Assembly: GCF_949628215.1 (NCBI RefSeq)
Contig: NC_134297.1
Coordinates: 434,001 to 498,000 of the forward strand
DNA: 64,000 nt
Direction of reading: 5' to 3'
Source: Phalacrocorax aristotelis
Lineage: Eukaryota > Chordata > Aves > Suliformes > Phalacrocoracidae
The first letter of the stretch is position 1; each line of letters begins with the position of its first letter. The notes beneath the pieces were generated by a model. The model had not been told where the DNA came from. It did not search any database and saw only the letters and a program-made list of their open reading frames with translations. The translations under genes were made by a program, and so were the position numbers. This document shows positions 11,501-25,760 of this stretch, one piece after another.

Positions 11501-14500
11501 CTAGGAACTCGCCTCTCCAGGATTTGAGGGGAAGCCACCTCAAGGAGGTACCGGCGCCAAGCGAGGAGGAGTATCACGGTCGCCATCGTCCTCGCCACGG
11601 CCGGTCCTCTCCCCGGCGTCTCCCTCCTCTGGGAGCGACCCCTTTCCCCGGCCTCTCCGCCTACCAGCCGAGCCGACTGTAGGCAAAGCGGGGAATAAAA
11701 GCCACGATTATGAACGGTCACCACTACGTCGCTCCGTGACTAACTTATTAACTGCTGTCCTTGCGTCACGGCAGCCAGACGCGGCAGAAAGCACAGATGC
11801 TGCCTCGCAGCGCACGGGCTCCCGGGAAGCGGCTCGCACACCTGGAAAGAGCGGTGGAAGCAAATCAGCGCGGTTAAACCCGCTTTGACTCCCTCGGCCC
11901 CGGAAAGCAGGAGAGCTCTTCTGGCCTAACGGAACCGCCCGGCATTGCCACAGATTTTAAATGTCAAAACATGAGCCCTTTTAGCCCAGAAAACTGCCGG
12001 CCGCTCACGCCTGCGGAGGGGTGCCGGTGCTCGCCGGGATGCTGCCCAAGCACCTCGGGGAGGTACGGCCCTCCTGCACGGGGGCTTTTAGAAGCGGGAA
12101 ATGGAGCTGCAGGACACCGAAATCTCCCCGTTCGGCTGACGTGCAGCACACCACAATCCACAGGAAGGTGAGGACATACCGGTCTTGGAAACGCTGCTTT
12201 GGAAGGGCTGCCATTCTCCCAGAAGCAAACACGGACCCTCTGCCCCGTGCGGAAGGGATGCCCCCCGCTACGGGGGACAGCCGCGCTGCAGCATGCCCAC
12301 GCCTCCTCCGAGGGCCCCTACACACTCACCAGCATTGGAAGGCAACGCTCAGACTCTGCACATCACCCCCTTAAATAACCTGCCTTATCTATAAAAAGCC
12401 GCCCCTCAAATGGCGAGCCCTTTTCAGAGACGCAGCCTTCCCCGAGAGGCCACCGGCCGAGCCGGCTGCACGGGGAGACCCGGCAAGTCCTCAGAGAAGA
12501 GCAGCGCTGCTCTTTCAGTCCCTCCGGAGCAGGGGAAAAAAAAAAGGTTATTGGTTTCTTCCCTGCTCTGATTGCACTCGGCCGTCCTGCAGTCACGTCC
12601 GTCTGCTGACAGCGGGCGACTCGGCCCTGCGAGGCAGCGACACCCCGGCTCGAAGCACGAGGGGGGAGCGGGAAAGGCTCCCTGGCGGGGCTGCCCTTCT
12701 CCATCCCGCCGGCTTGTCCGTGGCCGCCCGCAGACCCCTCGTGCCCCAGTGCCGCAGGGTGTCGGGGCAGGCGGTGGCCGAGGCCAGCGCCTGACGCTAC
12801 CATCAGATGAGGAAAGCGCCGAGATAAAGAGCGGCGCAGGGCGGATTTAATACTGTACATAAATACACTTTACAATCTGGGGAAGGCTCGGTGCTAAGAG
12901 GAAACCATTGGAATATTTTATCGTGATGCAGATCGAGTGAAAAGACTGTGAATAAATAAAAGGGAAGATAATTATTTGATGGAGTTCTCTTAGGATATGC
13001 CACAGCGGGGAATACTTACAGAGAATACATATTACTAGAGAGACACAGCTATTCAAGCATCAAACTAACCTATAAATTGTCAGAGGAGAAAATTGGAGGA
13101 GAGGAATGGATGGGGTTTTGGGCACTGCTCTCATCAGTAACGCCGGGTTGCGCTTTCCACCTTCCCTGTCGCAATTCCCTCTGCCCGAGGAGTCACAGTC
13201 CCTGAAAAAGGGAAGGCTGCCTCTAATAAATGTCTTTCAGAAATTACAGCCGAGCCACTACAGTACGGAGATGGCATCATTTATCTCCCCGCCATCTGCG
13301 CGGGCTCGTTGGGCCGGGGAGCAGCAGCCTGCTCCCAGGAAGCCTCGTCGCTCCTGCACTTTTGCAGCGGGAGAGGGCTTGCCCGCGGCGCCCAACGTGC
13401 CCCGGTAACAATTGTCCCCCCGATCCCGTCGGGCGCCGCGCTCCATCGCTAACCGCAGCCTCCGAGACCGGCTTTCGCCCCGTGCCACGCACCCCTGTTT
13501 CGGAGGGGAGCCCCCACATGGGAAGGGGTTCCCAGCTCTGGGCCCAGGCAGGTCCATCCCCTACGGCACCCATCTCCGCATCCCCCTCAGGCTGAAGACT
13601 AGCAGCTGAGTCCCAAGCTCTTCTGCAACGGGGTGCATCCCTCAACCACGCTTCTCTCCCGCTCCCGAGCCAAGGGTCTCCACGATAGCGCTTTGCGGAC
13701 GCTGCTGAAGCCGCGCGCGCTCGGCAGCGTTACGCGCAGCGCTTCCCCCCATTTTGGGGAGCGCGGCGGCGGTTTCCCTGAGATCAGAGTGCTTCCTAGA
13801 GGCAGCGCCGGAGAGGGCCCCGCGCTCCCTGCCTCCCGCGGCGCGGCTCTGACCAGCCACCGCTTCCCTCCGAGCCAGTTATAGGTTCGCATCTCCCAGT
13901 TAATAATTACGCATTAATCCAAGCGACTTCACTCACCGACATCCTTAACAGCCAGCTGCAGCTGTAAACAGCCGTGGTACAGGGCCGGCTGCTCCCACTG
14001 TAAGCGCTGGCGATAATCGTAGGCAGGCACGCAATTAATAAAAGAGCCGCTCTCCTTTGCACACCCTGCATTGCACCCTTGCTGCGGCACGGCGGCCCCG
14101 AGCATCGCTTTCCCCGGAGGGAGGGCGATTTCAGCGTCGGGGAGACCCGGCAGCGCCTGGAGTATGAGCGCACCCGTGAAATTTCCCGGCAAGTCTAACG
14201 AGCGCAAGGGTAACACGGCAGGTCTCCGCTGCCCTTCCCCCTGCCAGGCGAGTCGCACGTTGAAAATATAATCCCTCTAGTACAGCTGCTATAGGAAAAG
14301 TCTTCACCGGACATCAAAAATACTCTACTGCTTTTCCCAAGGCTAACTCGGGAATCCTGTAAGGGTGGCACAGACAAAATCAAAACCATGCCAATACAGA
14401 CTCTCTGTGTTATACGGCTTGTTTAATCACGTGCCACTCCTGTATTTTTCCCTTTTCCCAGTGTTTTTGGTGTTGTTCCTCACCAGAACCACCCTTTTCA

Positions 14501-17500
14501 CCCACACCTTCCCTCCTGCACAGCTCCAACCCTTGTTCCTGCAGGTAGGTGGGACAGAAGCGGCCAATGGAAGGGAGCTGAGGAAGACCCCCTGCTGCCT
14601 GCCGGGGCCTGCTCCTGCCCCGTGGAGCCAGCTCCCACCCCGTGCCTGCTACAAAGACCGGGGACGGGGTCTGGTTGGGTGTAAATGGGCGTAAAAGGGC
14701 TTACACCATTTACGGACAAGGTGTTTTCAGTAGCTCTGAACGCCTCCCGCCTCCCTGGGGGTGAAGGAAACCTCTGATTCCTTTATGGGGAAGATGCAAG
14801 GAACGGCCCACGTCGCAAATAGCTGGTCTCGCATAATTAGCAGAGACGCTCATTATTTTAAGCGAGGCTCAGCACCGTTTCCAAAACCCCGAGCAAGAGC
14901 AAAGTCAGCGCCGAAGGCAGGATACCTTTAAGGCTGGCTCAGACAATAAAATCAAAGGCAGTCTGATGATGACAGGTCTCTCTCCCTCCCTCCCTCTGCC
15001 TGCCAGAAGGGAATTGCTCAGTCACCTGCACCCAGAAGGGGACTTTGTCCCCGTTCCCGTCATTAATTTATTTATTCCCTGTGAATTAGTGGGGCCCCTG
15101 AGATCCACACAGCCCACCTGTTCCCATCGCCTGCCTCCCCGCGCCCGACTCTGACATTTGGAGGCTTGCCGGCAGGTACCGGCACCGGCAAATGGTCCCA
15201 TAAACCATCCGCTAACGCGGCGCCTGCCAGCACGCGCGCCCCGGTCCCTCCCGGAGCCGGGGAGCCGAGAGGAGCATCGCGCCCGGCCGACGGGGACGGA
15301 CGCGCACGACCCACGCTTTTTTTAAGTAGGTCTCATTTTTTCCCCCGGTAAAGCGGCTTTTAATAACGCAACAGCGGGGGTGCTCAAAGGCACGAGGAGA
15401 TGTAAGGCACCCCGTTTCCGGTGACTCGCAGCACGGTGGCCTGCGCTGCTCCCTGCAGAAACCTCCCCGCCCGGTCTCATCGTTTCAGCAGAGGTCACGC
15501 TTACACGAGTGTCGCTCCATTTATTCCAAATGCACAACGCTACTTTAATTGCTGCCATTCTGGACTCTAAACAAATTGGCCCTAAATGCATTTTTGCGAA
15601 ACAAGAGGTATTTTGTTAAAAGGGGACGGGAGGAGGGCGATTTTTAAAACCGCTATCACCGTAATGCAATGAAATTACCATGTAGCACACGGGGGTCTGA
15701 AAGCTGCAATTAATATCCCACACCTTTCCAAATCCTTTGTGTCATGACAGTCTTGGAAAAACAGCGGCTGGCCTGGGTCTGCGGCAGGGACCGGTCCCCC
15801 CTCTGCCTCCCCCTGGACACCGAGCGCCTCATCCCCTTCCCAGAGACACGGGCGGAACCAGAGCCGCCCAAAAACCCAGCGAGCTGCTTTTGGCTCGCCT
15901 GCTACAGAACGAGGGCACTGGCAAGCGTGCCGCCCGCCTCGATTTTTGGACGTCTGAGCCAACATCAGCCACATTCAGGGGTGTCAAGCTCAGCACATGA
16001 CTACGAGTTTCAGAAAAACAGAGAGACCCGCTTCGCATTCGCATTGAAATAAAAGCTACGGGCTGGTCGTCAGGCACCAGCGTGTCCACATCAGACCTAA
16101 GCCCGTAGGTGCCTCAACTCCATCAGTTCTACCTCTTTATCTGTCCCTCATACCATGGGAGCTGAGAGTAGATTCCTTGCTGATCAAGGGAAAACGAAGA
16201 GCTTTTTAGAAATAACCTGCAAACAATCCTCATTAAAGGGAGAAATCTCCCCACCTAGAGCGGCCGACCAGGCACGAGTAGATACAGCTCAGCTCCGCCG
16301 GCTCGGGGTTGATTTGCACCCACGAGGGACGTGGCCCTGAGACTATGCGTTTGAGCACACGCTTCTCCCTTCGCAGGTATCAGTCCCCGCAAGCTGCGCT
16401 CAGCCACCTCGGAGCCCGAAGCAACGCCGGTGCAGAGAGCCCTCTCGCCCCCCAACTTTCCGGAGCCATCTCCCACGTCTCCCGGAGCCGCAGGGATTTG
16501 CTGGCCGGGGGCACGAACCACCTGGCTGCGTCACCTGCTGCGGCTGTGGCTCTCGTGCCGAGCTCTGCACTGTCGGGCGAAGGAAAGACGGAGCTTTGAG
16601 ACGAATCCCGCCGCGATTTCTGGGCAAAGTCCCACTAATGACTCTGCTCAGAGGCACTGCGGTTCCTAGTCAAGTACTGCGGAGACGAAAGCCTTATTTA
16701 TGAGTAAGATATATCTGCAGAGGGAGCAATAAACTGCAAAGCAAAGTATGAAGGTTTGCAGCAAACGCTGTAAAGTTTTACACTCCCGAAAACTAGGAAT
16801 AAAAGATATACCCATTTGCAACACAGCGGATGGAAAGGGCTTCCACAGAACTGTAAAACAGCCTTATAACAGTTAATTGCTAGTTTCTTGTTGCAGCACG
16901 GAGAAATTTAAGCCAGAAGAACAACTGCTGAAATTTCCGCTGAAGAGCGGGAGGAAAGAAAGGAGAGCGAGAGGAGAAAAGAGAAGAGCGCAGGGGAACG
17001 CGAACCTTTTGTTCGGGATCCCCTGCACCACGCGGAGGAAGAGGCCTCTTTTGTCCCCAGTGCCGTGCTGTGCCGCCGGGCCCTGCTGCTCCCGCTCCCC
17101 ACCACGGGCAGGAGCCTCACGGGGGGGCAAAAGCTGCGAGGCGAGGCCTGCGGCAAGATCCCGGCAGCGTGCCTGGTTATTAATTGCAATTTATTTAAGT
17201 CAAATCACATCGATGTGCATGCAGCAGGGAAAAATGAGCTGAGCATCTGCGCTTGCTTCTGCCCCCGGGAGGAAGGGGGCAGAGGGAAGGGCATGGCGGC
17301 AGGGGGGTATTCCTCCAAGTCCGACGGGAAACTTGAAGTGCAATAATTTTGACCAAGTAAAACACAGGAAGAAAACCTTGAAATGGTTTCCACAACCACC
17401 GAAACGACCGACCACCACGCTCCCAACCAAAAGCGCCGGGCGCCCGGCGGGTGCCCTAACGGGACCTCTGTCAGCTACGACGCCATTGCTCCAGAGCTGC

Positions 17501-20400
17501 CGTCCTGCCGCACACGCAGCCGCCCCAGGAGCCTCCTAACAAGGCTGGCGAGAGAAAGCCGCGGAGTTTGCAAAAAGCAACTGAGAAGCTGTTGCGTTTC
17601 GCACAATAAGTGCACGTTATCCTTTAAGAGCAGGTTTCATCCACTTTTTTCAAACAACCAGTCTTTTCAATGAAAAAACAGTTGCTCCCTTCTCCAAAAA
17701 GTACCTGAGACTAGAGATATTTATTTCCCAGGTGCTTTCTTTACACATATTCCTGCAAACATGAAGGAAGGGAACACCTAAAACTCAGCCCAGTAAAAAA
17801 CACGTAGAGAAAGAGGTGCTTTTGCTCCCACACTCGAAGCGCACCTCCCTTCCCCAGGCACCCCATCTCAGCCACGCGACGGTGCCCAGACGTCTGGCTT
17901 ACCTCGATCGCAGGGACGAGGACACAGCAGGAGGGTGGGAAGGGTCCGGGGGGAGGGCTGGAGCAGGCCCGGGGACTCTGGTGCTGCCGGCTGCAGAGCC
18001 CAGGACCAGCCCTGGGACTGCCGAGGCTTAAACCCAGGTCCCAGGCAGAGCCTGGGGCTGATCCTGCCCTCGGGGCACAAGGTAGCCGCTTTCAGACCGG
18101 CTCCCAGGCACCAGCCACGTTCACAGCAGCCCCCCACACAGAGCCCAAGGCACAGGCACCTTGAGATGCTGCAGGTTCTGAGACCCCCTGCCCTCCGGGC
18201 CTTTATAACCTCCCCAGCTGCTGCTGCTTGCCAGGTGATGGGACACAGCCCTGGCCCATCAGGGAGGGCTCCTCCCCTCCCCACAGCTTTCTGCAGGGAC
18301 TTCTGTATTTTTGGGGGGTTATTTTTCCTCCCTGTAATGGCAAATTTTGTGCATCATCCAGGAAAGTAGGCAGAGCAATGCGTTCCACAGTGTAAATATC
18401 GAAATGCTGTTTATATCAATCAGAGAAGCACTTAGGTAGAGATGACAACGGAGCCTGCAGAGCCCTAATCACACACTTTGATTGAACTAAAAGTACAGAG
18501 GAAAATGGAAATCAGGCGTCTAGAGCTGAGGTTTCAATAGAGCCGGAAAAGCGGGAGCGGCAGAGCTGCCCGGGGGCTGCTCCCGGCCCCGGGAGCCGCA
18601 GGGGCAGGTTCTGCATCCGATTTCCAGGAGCAGCAAGTGCAAGTGCCAGGCTGGTGGCGTGGGTGAGAAGCCGCGCTGAGCAGGGGTTTGCTAGCCCGGG
18701 GATGTTCCGCCGTTCCCGCTCATAAATACCCTGAGGCACTCTGGGTGCTGGCAAGTCACACTTTTGTCCCCAAACCGTGTCATCCAATGAGCGAAACCAG
18801 GCTCTATGGACTGAAATGCAAGCGCTGAGCCGGCAAATGGCACCAGAAACGGGCCAAAGCCCCTGGGCTGCTGCCGGCTGCAGGGCTACGCTGCTTTACA
18901 CACCTCAGCCCGCTGCCTTCAAAAGTAATAAATGCAGATCCGGGCAAGGGCACGTGCCGTTAGGCTCGGCCTGGGGGCTCAGGCGGCTCCCAGAGCCCTG
19001 CTGCAAACTTGGCGACCCTCGGCACAGGGCTGACCCCCGCTGGGTCACCCCGCCGTGGCAGGGCGGCGTTGCTGCTCATTCCCACCCCTGGCACTTTCCC
19101 TGGGGGCACAGGCCGGTGCGTCACCGGATTTTCATTTTCGGCATCAGCTTTGCCACTGGCGTATTCGTGGAAGCATGCCCTCGCAGCCTGGCGCGCGTGA
19201 GCGGCGGGGGTGAGACGGGTACAGCGTGCCAGCTCCAAGGATTTACCAGGGGGGCAAATTCTCCTCTCCTCCACCCACCATTCCCATTGCCGTGCTGAGA
19301 TTTCAGGTGTCAGGGTCAAAACCCCTGGCATCAATCGGATTTATCTCAGCGCTTCCAGCTGCAAGGCTGGGAGTGCCCGTGGTCTGCTTCGGGGGCCGAC
19401 ATCCCATGGGAAGACGCCCCCGGGTCTGCTCGCCATGGCCGGGGGGCTCTCGTGGGGCTGGTGGCTTTAGAGAGCGTTTCAGCCCGGGGTCCCAGCACCG
19501 GAGCAGCAGGGAGCGCTTGCTGTTGGCTTTGCTCTCAGAAGAAAACCTCTTTAACCTGTTCACCTCCCAAGCTGTCGTCCTTCTCAGGCTGCGTACCTTC
19601 AGCAGCTGGCTCCGCACCAGCAGGTCCGGCCACGCACACGCTACGGCAAGCGGGGTTTGCAAAGCAACATCACCCCGGGTTCTAACCTAAATCTTACTAG
19701 TTTGAGGATGATTCGGCGGCTCACCCGCCCATCACTCCTAACGACAGGGCTTTAAAAAAAGCAAAGGCCGACTGCGTAGATGCGGAGTCAGTAATGAGCC
19801 AGGAGCCGTTTGATCATTTCGGCTGCTGCTGGGCGAGCGGGAAGAGGACGAGATGCTGCAGGGACCCGCCGCTGTGAGAAGCGCAGGGCTCTGCTGCCTC
19901 TTCGTGGCGGGGATGGCGAAGGAGGCTGCGGCACCCCGCTGCTCCCCAACCCCGGGACAGCGGGCAAGGGGCGCGGGGGGCCGCGGTGCAGGCAGGTACC
20001 CCCCTCAGGCATGGCGCAGGCAGGGGTGCGGGGCCTCGCGCCAGCGCTGGAGGAAGAACCCGGGGCCAAGGCTGAGAATTGTCTGGTTTTGGGGGCGAGG
20101 AGGTGGAACTGCAGTTTTCCAAAGGAAACCTGAAAAAAATAAAAGCAACAAAATCAACGACAGAGAACTGGAATTTTGGCGGGTGCTTCTCATGGACTGG
20201 AAGCGGCGATTCCTTCCTATGGGAGAGATGCCGACAGTCCTCTGCCAGGGCATCTAATGGCCTTAAAACTTCCTTGCCACGTTACATTACCGAACACGCC
20301 GACTTCAATCTGCCGTTAAGAAGCAAAGGTGTCGGACACACTAATACCGTTTACAGAGCTGCCGGGCTGCGACTGCCAGTGATACCGACTCGCACCGTGC
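11501..20400. other. Gene-free intergenic DNA upstream of the methyltransferase
   Basis: I see no supportable gene. AT-rich, CpG-poor islands at about 12,840-13,090, 15,500-15,740 and 16,670-16,900 stand out from GC-rich DNA and are weaker candidates for regulatory elements. The rest is unremarkable GC-rich intergenic sequence with chance open frames. Confidence 0.6.
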
Positions 20401-20406
20401 TGCTTT

Positions 20407-20473
20407 ATTGCCGTCAATTACTGTAAAGCCAGGGATGTGTAACGTAATCCCAGGGATTGCCGTTAATTACGGT
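20407..20473 (+). promoter_or_regulatory. Two near-identical HNF1-like motifs upstream of the methyltransferase
   Basis: The words ATTGCCGTCAATTACTGT (20,407-20,424) and ATTGCCGTTAATTACGGT (20,456-20,473) agree at 16 of 18 bases and are spaced 49 bp start to start, about 250-310 bp before the start codon. The second contains a perfect HNF1 half-site, GTTAAT. Human NNMT is reported to be activated by HNF-1beta, so this may be a promoter element. The transcription start itself cannot be placed and no clear TATA box is seen. Confidence 0.35.
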
Positions 20474-20715
20474 CATTCGTGCAGGGAATTGTGCGGCTCA
20501 GGTGCTGCTGGCGGGGCGGTTCAACAGCGAGTTGTTACAGAAGAAGTAAAGCTCGGTGCAAAAGCAGAGAGCAAGAGGCAGCAGCGCTTGCAGACAGGGG
20601 CGCGTGCGGCCGGCACCGGAGCAGAGGGCGCAGGAGGGAGGTTAAACCGAAAGCACGACAGGGGCTATGCAGCCGTACTGTGGGAGGAGCAGCAGCGGAG
20701 CTTGCTCCTGGCAGG

Positions 20716-22114
<1,399 letters not shown>

Positions 22115-22208
22115 CAGTTGGGCACCGGGGAGGGAAAGAGCAGTGTGTCTGGCTTCAGAAAGCCCTGCTGGTGTAACCTGCGGCCCCATGCCCCTTCATC
22201 TGAAAGCA

Positions 22209-22214
22209 AATAAA
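22209..22214 (+). terminator. Polyadenylation signal of the methyltransferase gene
   Basis: A canonical AATAAA lies 95 bases after the stop codon and is followed within 40 bases by GT-rich sequence, as expected for a cleavage and polyadenylation site. The 3' UTR would be about 115-120 bases. Confidence 0.8.
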
Positions 22215-22219
22215 CTTGC

Positions 22220-25120
22220 GAGGGCCCTAACAGAGTTCGTCCGTGGCTGGGATTTATGTGGGAGGCACAGCACCAGCGCTCGGAGCCCTGGCTGCAGGCC
22301 AGCAGCCCGGGCTCGGGGTAACCCCGCCGGCTCGCCCCAGCCCCAGCCCCAAAAGAGGAATTGCACCCAAGCCCCTTCCCTGCCATCCTCTGAGTCAGAG
22401 CAGGGCTTCTGAGCAGCTTCCCTCCCTCCGCCCCGCACAGCAGCCGTGATGTGCTTTTCTGTGACCAAAACCCACGCTTACGGGTAAAAAGCTGGGCTGC
22501 AAAGGCAGTGAGGTTGTCCAAACCCAGTCCCGTTTCTGGACAAATTCCGTGCGCTCTGTCTGGGGAATTAGGGGAAAAAGGATGCTGCGGGGGGAGCAGC
22601 ATGCCTCGCACCCAGACAAACCCCAGCGCTCACGGAACCAAGAGCTCCTGCAGGTCCTCTCAGTGAACCTGTAGAAATCGTTTCGCGTGTAAAACCAAAA
22701 CGGCGCAGCCCAACAGCGACACGTACCCGCCAGGTGCCGGCACGGACGCGGCAGCAGCGCAGAAGGGCTCGGCCGACGGAAGCGACGCTCTCCCCAGAGC
22801 GGCCTCCTCCAGCTCAACGCGCCGCTGGCCACGTTCAGCTCTTCGCCAGCCGTCACGGACAGCCGGACCTGCGACATACCACAGATTCAGTTTCGAGACA
22901 CTCGAGCCTAGACATTTTTACTAGTTGTTAATATTAGCACACGCAACGCGCCCCGGTTCTCAGCAGTTCTTTAAAGTAAATGTGTGGGATTTGTTGCGGA
23001 AGCTGCTCCCCGCCCCCCTGCCAATTCTCTTTTGGGGTAGTTCTGGTTCAAGAGTGAAAGGAAATAGGGAAAGAGGAAATTTTCTCGCTGGATAGATGCA
23101 GGTGTAGATAGACACAGAGCCCTGTCATGAAATGTATTTCTTCTGACAGAAGAGGTTGGCATAAAGCGAAAGAGAGAGGGCAACCCCGCCCAGGAATGGG
23201 CTGAAATGAGTCAGGGTCCACAAGCGCCAGCCAAGCTCCACAGCGCCCCGCGAGCCCCAGTAGGGACCGGACGGGCTCGGCCTCCTCTCCGCCCGGCCGC
23301 CTTTTAGTTTCTCGGTAAGAGTTTAATAAAAAACCCTAACCGGCTGAAGTTTTTAGGGCTGTAGGGAGACATTTGTCCCGGTACAGCTTAGCAACGTTAC
23401 CAGGCGTAACTGTATGTGGCCCCAGAAGCAGCCAGCGGAGCCACGGCACCAGTGAGACGAGGACACCGTCGGTGACACCAACACCTCCAGCCCCGTGTGG
23501 TGCAGCTGCCCCCGGCGCCACCGGGACGCCCCGTGCGAGCGGCACGGGTTTTCAGCCCCGCCAGGAACGCCCTCGCTGCCCAGCTCCAAGAAACAGGGCT
23601 CGGAGGCAGCTCAGGACCTCAGCTGCCCGCCGGTTAAGGCTGAATGTAACGCAACCGCTCCGGCGCAGCGCAGTAGCGGCGGAAATTCAGCAGCTGCTGA
23701 CATGTTCTCTGGAGATAACACGCCCGGGTCCTGCAGCGCCAGCGCCTTTAATCGCTGTTTAACTGTTCGAACATCAGCATCGCCGGGGATTTTTTATGGT
23801 CTGTTTAAAAAGCACAACGATTCCCTTCGCGGAGGAGCTTGTAGCGACAATTACACTTCTGCTGCAGCCTGCCAGGAGCCATTGACAGCCTGAGCGGTAT
23901 TCTGCCGGCGGCGCTGATGGCAGCGTGGGGGATCTACAGCTTAAGAGTAGTTAACCCAGATGGGAGGCCAAGGCCAGGGCGTGAGGCCGCTCCTTCGGCG
24001 GCTCCGGCGGAGCGCGGCGGCGTATGGCCCACCATGCACGGCCACGACGCGTGCGGAGCGAGGCGACGCCGGCACGAACGCCACGCACGCGCTCCCAGCT
24101 GAGCCCAGGGGAACCCAGCGAGGAGGCGAAGGAAAAAAAAAAAGCACAGGGAAGTAAACGAGGCTCCGGGGAAATTAAGGCAAAGTGGAAGTCCTGGCAG
24201 AGCGAGGTAATAATTTCCTTTCTGAATGAGTAACTGTTTAGAATTTAACCAGGCGAACACGATTAAACCAAATGAATATAAATTCTAGGTGCGGTAGTAA
24301 GTAATGAAGTGAAGAAAATGAACAGCGCCTAATTAACAAGAAAATAGGATCTGCCATAACGCACTGGAATCTAATGAAAAATGAAGGTTCAACTTCCCCT
24401 TTCAAATTTTATCCAGATGGAAAATACCCCCGTTCTGCATCCTGCATCTTCTGAAACAACCAGAAGATAACAGTTGCTGGGAGGAGCGGTGCTTGACTGA
24501 ACGACGTGGAGAGGGGAGCTAGTCTCCAAAATAATTGGGGCAGTAAAGTAGCCAGGAGGCGACTGTCTGGCGCTCTACCCCAACGGGAACCCAAAAGTGC
24601 CCCCTTCACGCCAAAGTTTAATGGCGGAGCCTGCCCGGGGAGGCAGCCGTCGGGGAAGCGCACCAAACCAGCGCACCACGGCAATAAAACCGACCGGCGG
24701 CACGGAACGCACGGTTCCGCAGCCAGCTTCACCTACGCCGCCTCTCCTTGCGGTGCTTTGAGGGCCCAAGGCGACGGCGTCTGACGCTCCGCTCTGGAGC
24801 TAACCCCGCTCGCAGCAAGAGGGGAGGTGGCCCCACGGGCACTGCTGGGCTCCTGAAGCAGCGCCTTGGAGGAGAGAAAAAGGTGAGAAGCCCCAAGGCC
24901 GGGAGCCCACGGTTTCCCACCGCGGTTGCACGGCTCTCCGGGATCCTCTGCGAGGCTTGCCCGTCTGCAAACGGGTAATGGAGGGAGTTTTTACCCTGTA
25001 CCGCGGGGTTTAAGGGGTGGCGCTTATCGGGACCGCTCCGTTTGAGGGCTGCTCGCAGGACGTGGGAAAAAAACAGGGAAAATGGGAAAACCCGAACGTT
25101 GCAGCGCTGCCACCCAAGGG
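22220..25120. other. Intergenic region between the methyltransferase and RBM7
   Basis: This gap of about 2.9 kb shows no supportable gene. In human a small gene, C11orf71, lies divergently just upstream of RBM7, but no minus-strand frame here resembles it. An AT-rich, CpG-poor island at about 24,200-24,430 is a possible regulatory element. The remainder is GC-rich. Confidence 0.6.
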
Positions 25121-25129
25121 CGAGGCGCC

Positions 25130-25760
25130 GCACCGGGCTCGGCGTCACAGCTGACGCGCCGAGTGACGCCGTGACCACCGACAGGGTTTATCGTTTGCGG
25201 GCGTTACTCAGCCGGGAGGGCCGGAGGGAGCGGGCGGCGGGAGGAAGCCGCCTCGCGGGCCGGGCCCCCGCCCGCCCGCAGCTCCCTCCTTCCCTCTCCA
25301 CTCGAGTCGCGGCCGGGACCCCCGCCGCCCCCCGGCGCGCAGCCCCCCGAGCCGAGCACCGGCCCCACCGCTCCGAGACCGCCACACCACCACCCTCCTC
25401 CTCCTCCGCCTCTTCCTCATCCGGGTCCGCCGCGCCGGAAGGGGCGGGGCACGCACGTGACGCACCACCCCGCGCCGATCGGCGCCTGCGCAGAGGCGAG
25501 GGTGGGCGCCGGCTAGCGCGGGCTGCCCGGCCGCGGCCATGGGGGCGGCGGCGGCCGAGGCCGACCGGACCCTCTTCGTGGGGAACCTGGACCCCAAGGT
25601 CACCGAGGAGCTCATCTTCGAGCTGTTCCACCAGGTACGGCCGCCTGCGGCGCCGCCGCCCCGCCGGGCCGCGCTTTGTACCGGGGGAGGGCGGGGAGGC
25701 CGCGGCCGCCATGGCGGGGCGGGGCGGCTACGGCGGCCGCCGGAGGACACGCTTCCGCTG
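25130..25760. promoter_or_regulatory. RBM7 CpG-island promoter
   Basis: A dense CpG island without a TATA box precedes and covers RBM7 exon 1. Motifs in order are an ETS site CCGGAAG (25,435-25,441), an Sp1 box GGGGCGGGGC (25,441-25,450), an E-box CACGTG (25,454-25,459) overlapping a CRE-like TGACG (25,458-25,462), and an NRF1 site GCGCCTGCGCA (25,482-25,492). The cluster lies 45-105 bp before the start codon, the arrangement usual for housekeeping promoters. Confidence 0.75.

Noticed and set aside
16040-16200. Possible ancient repeat around CCCGTAGGTGCCTCAACTCC
   Set aside because: It faintly recalls a reptile interspersed repeat, but the match is short and no ends or core can be defined.
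24200-25500. Possible divergent C11orf71 orthologue upstream of RBM7
   Set aside because: No minus-strand frame resembles the human protein, including its C-terminal end, so the gene cannot be supported here.
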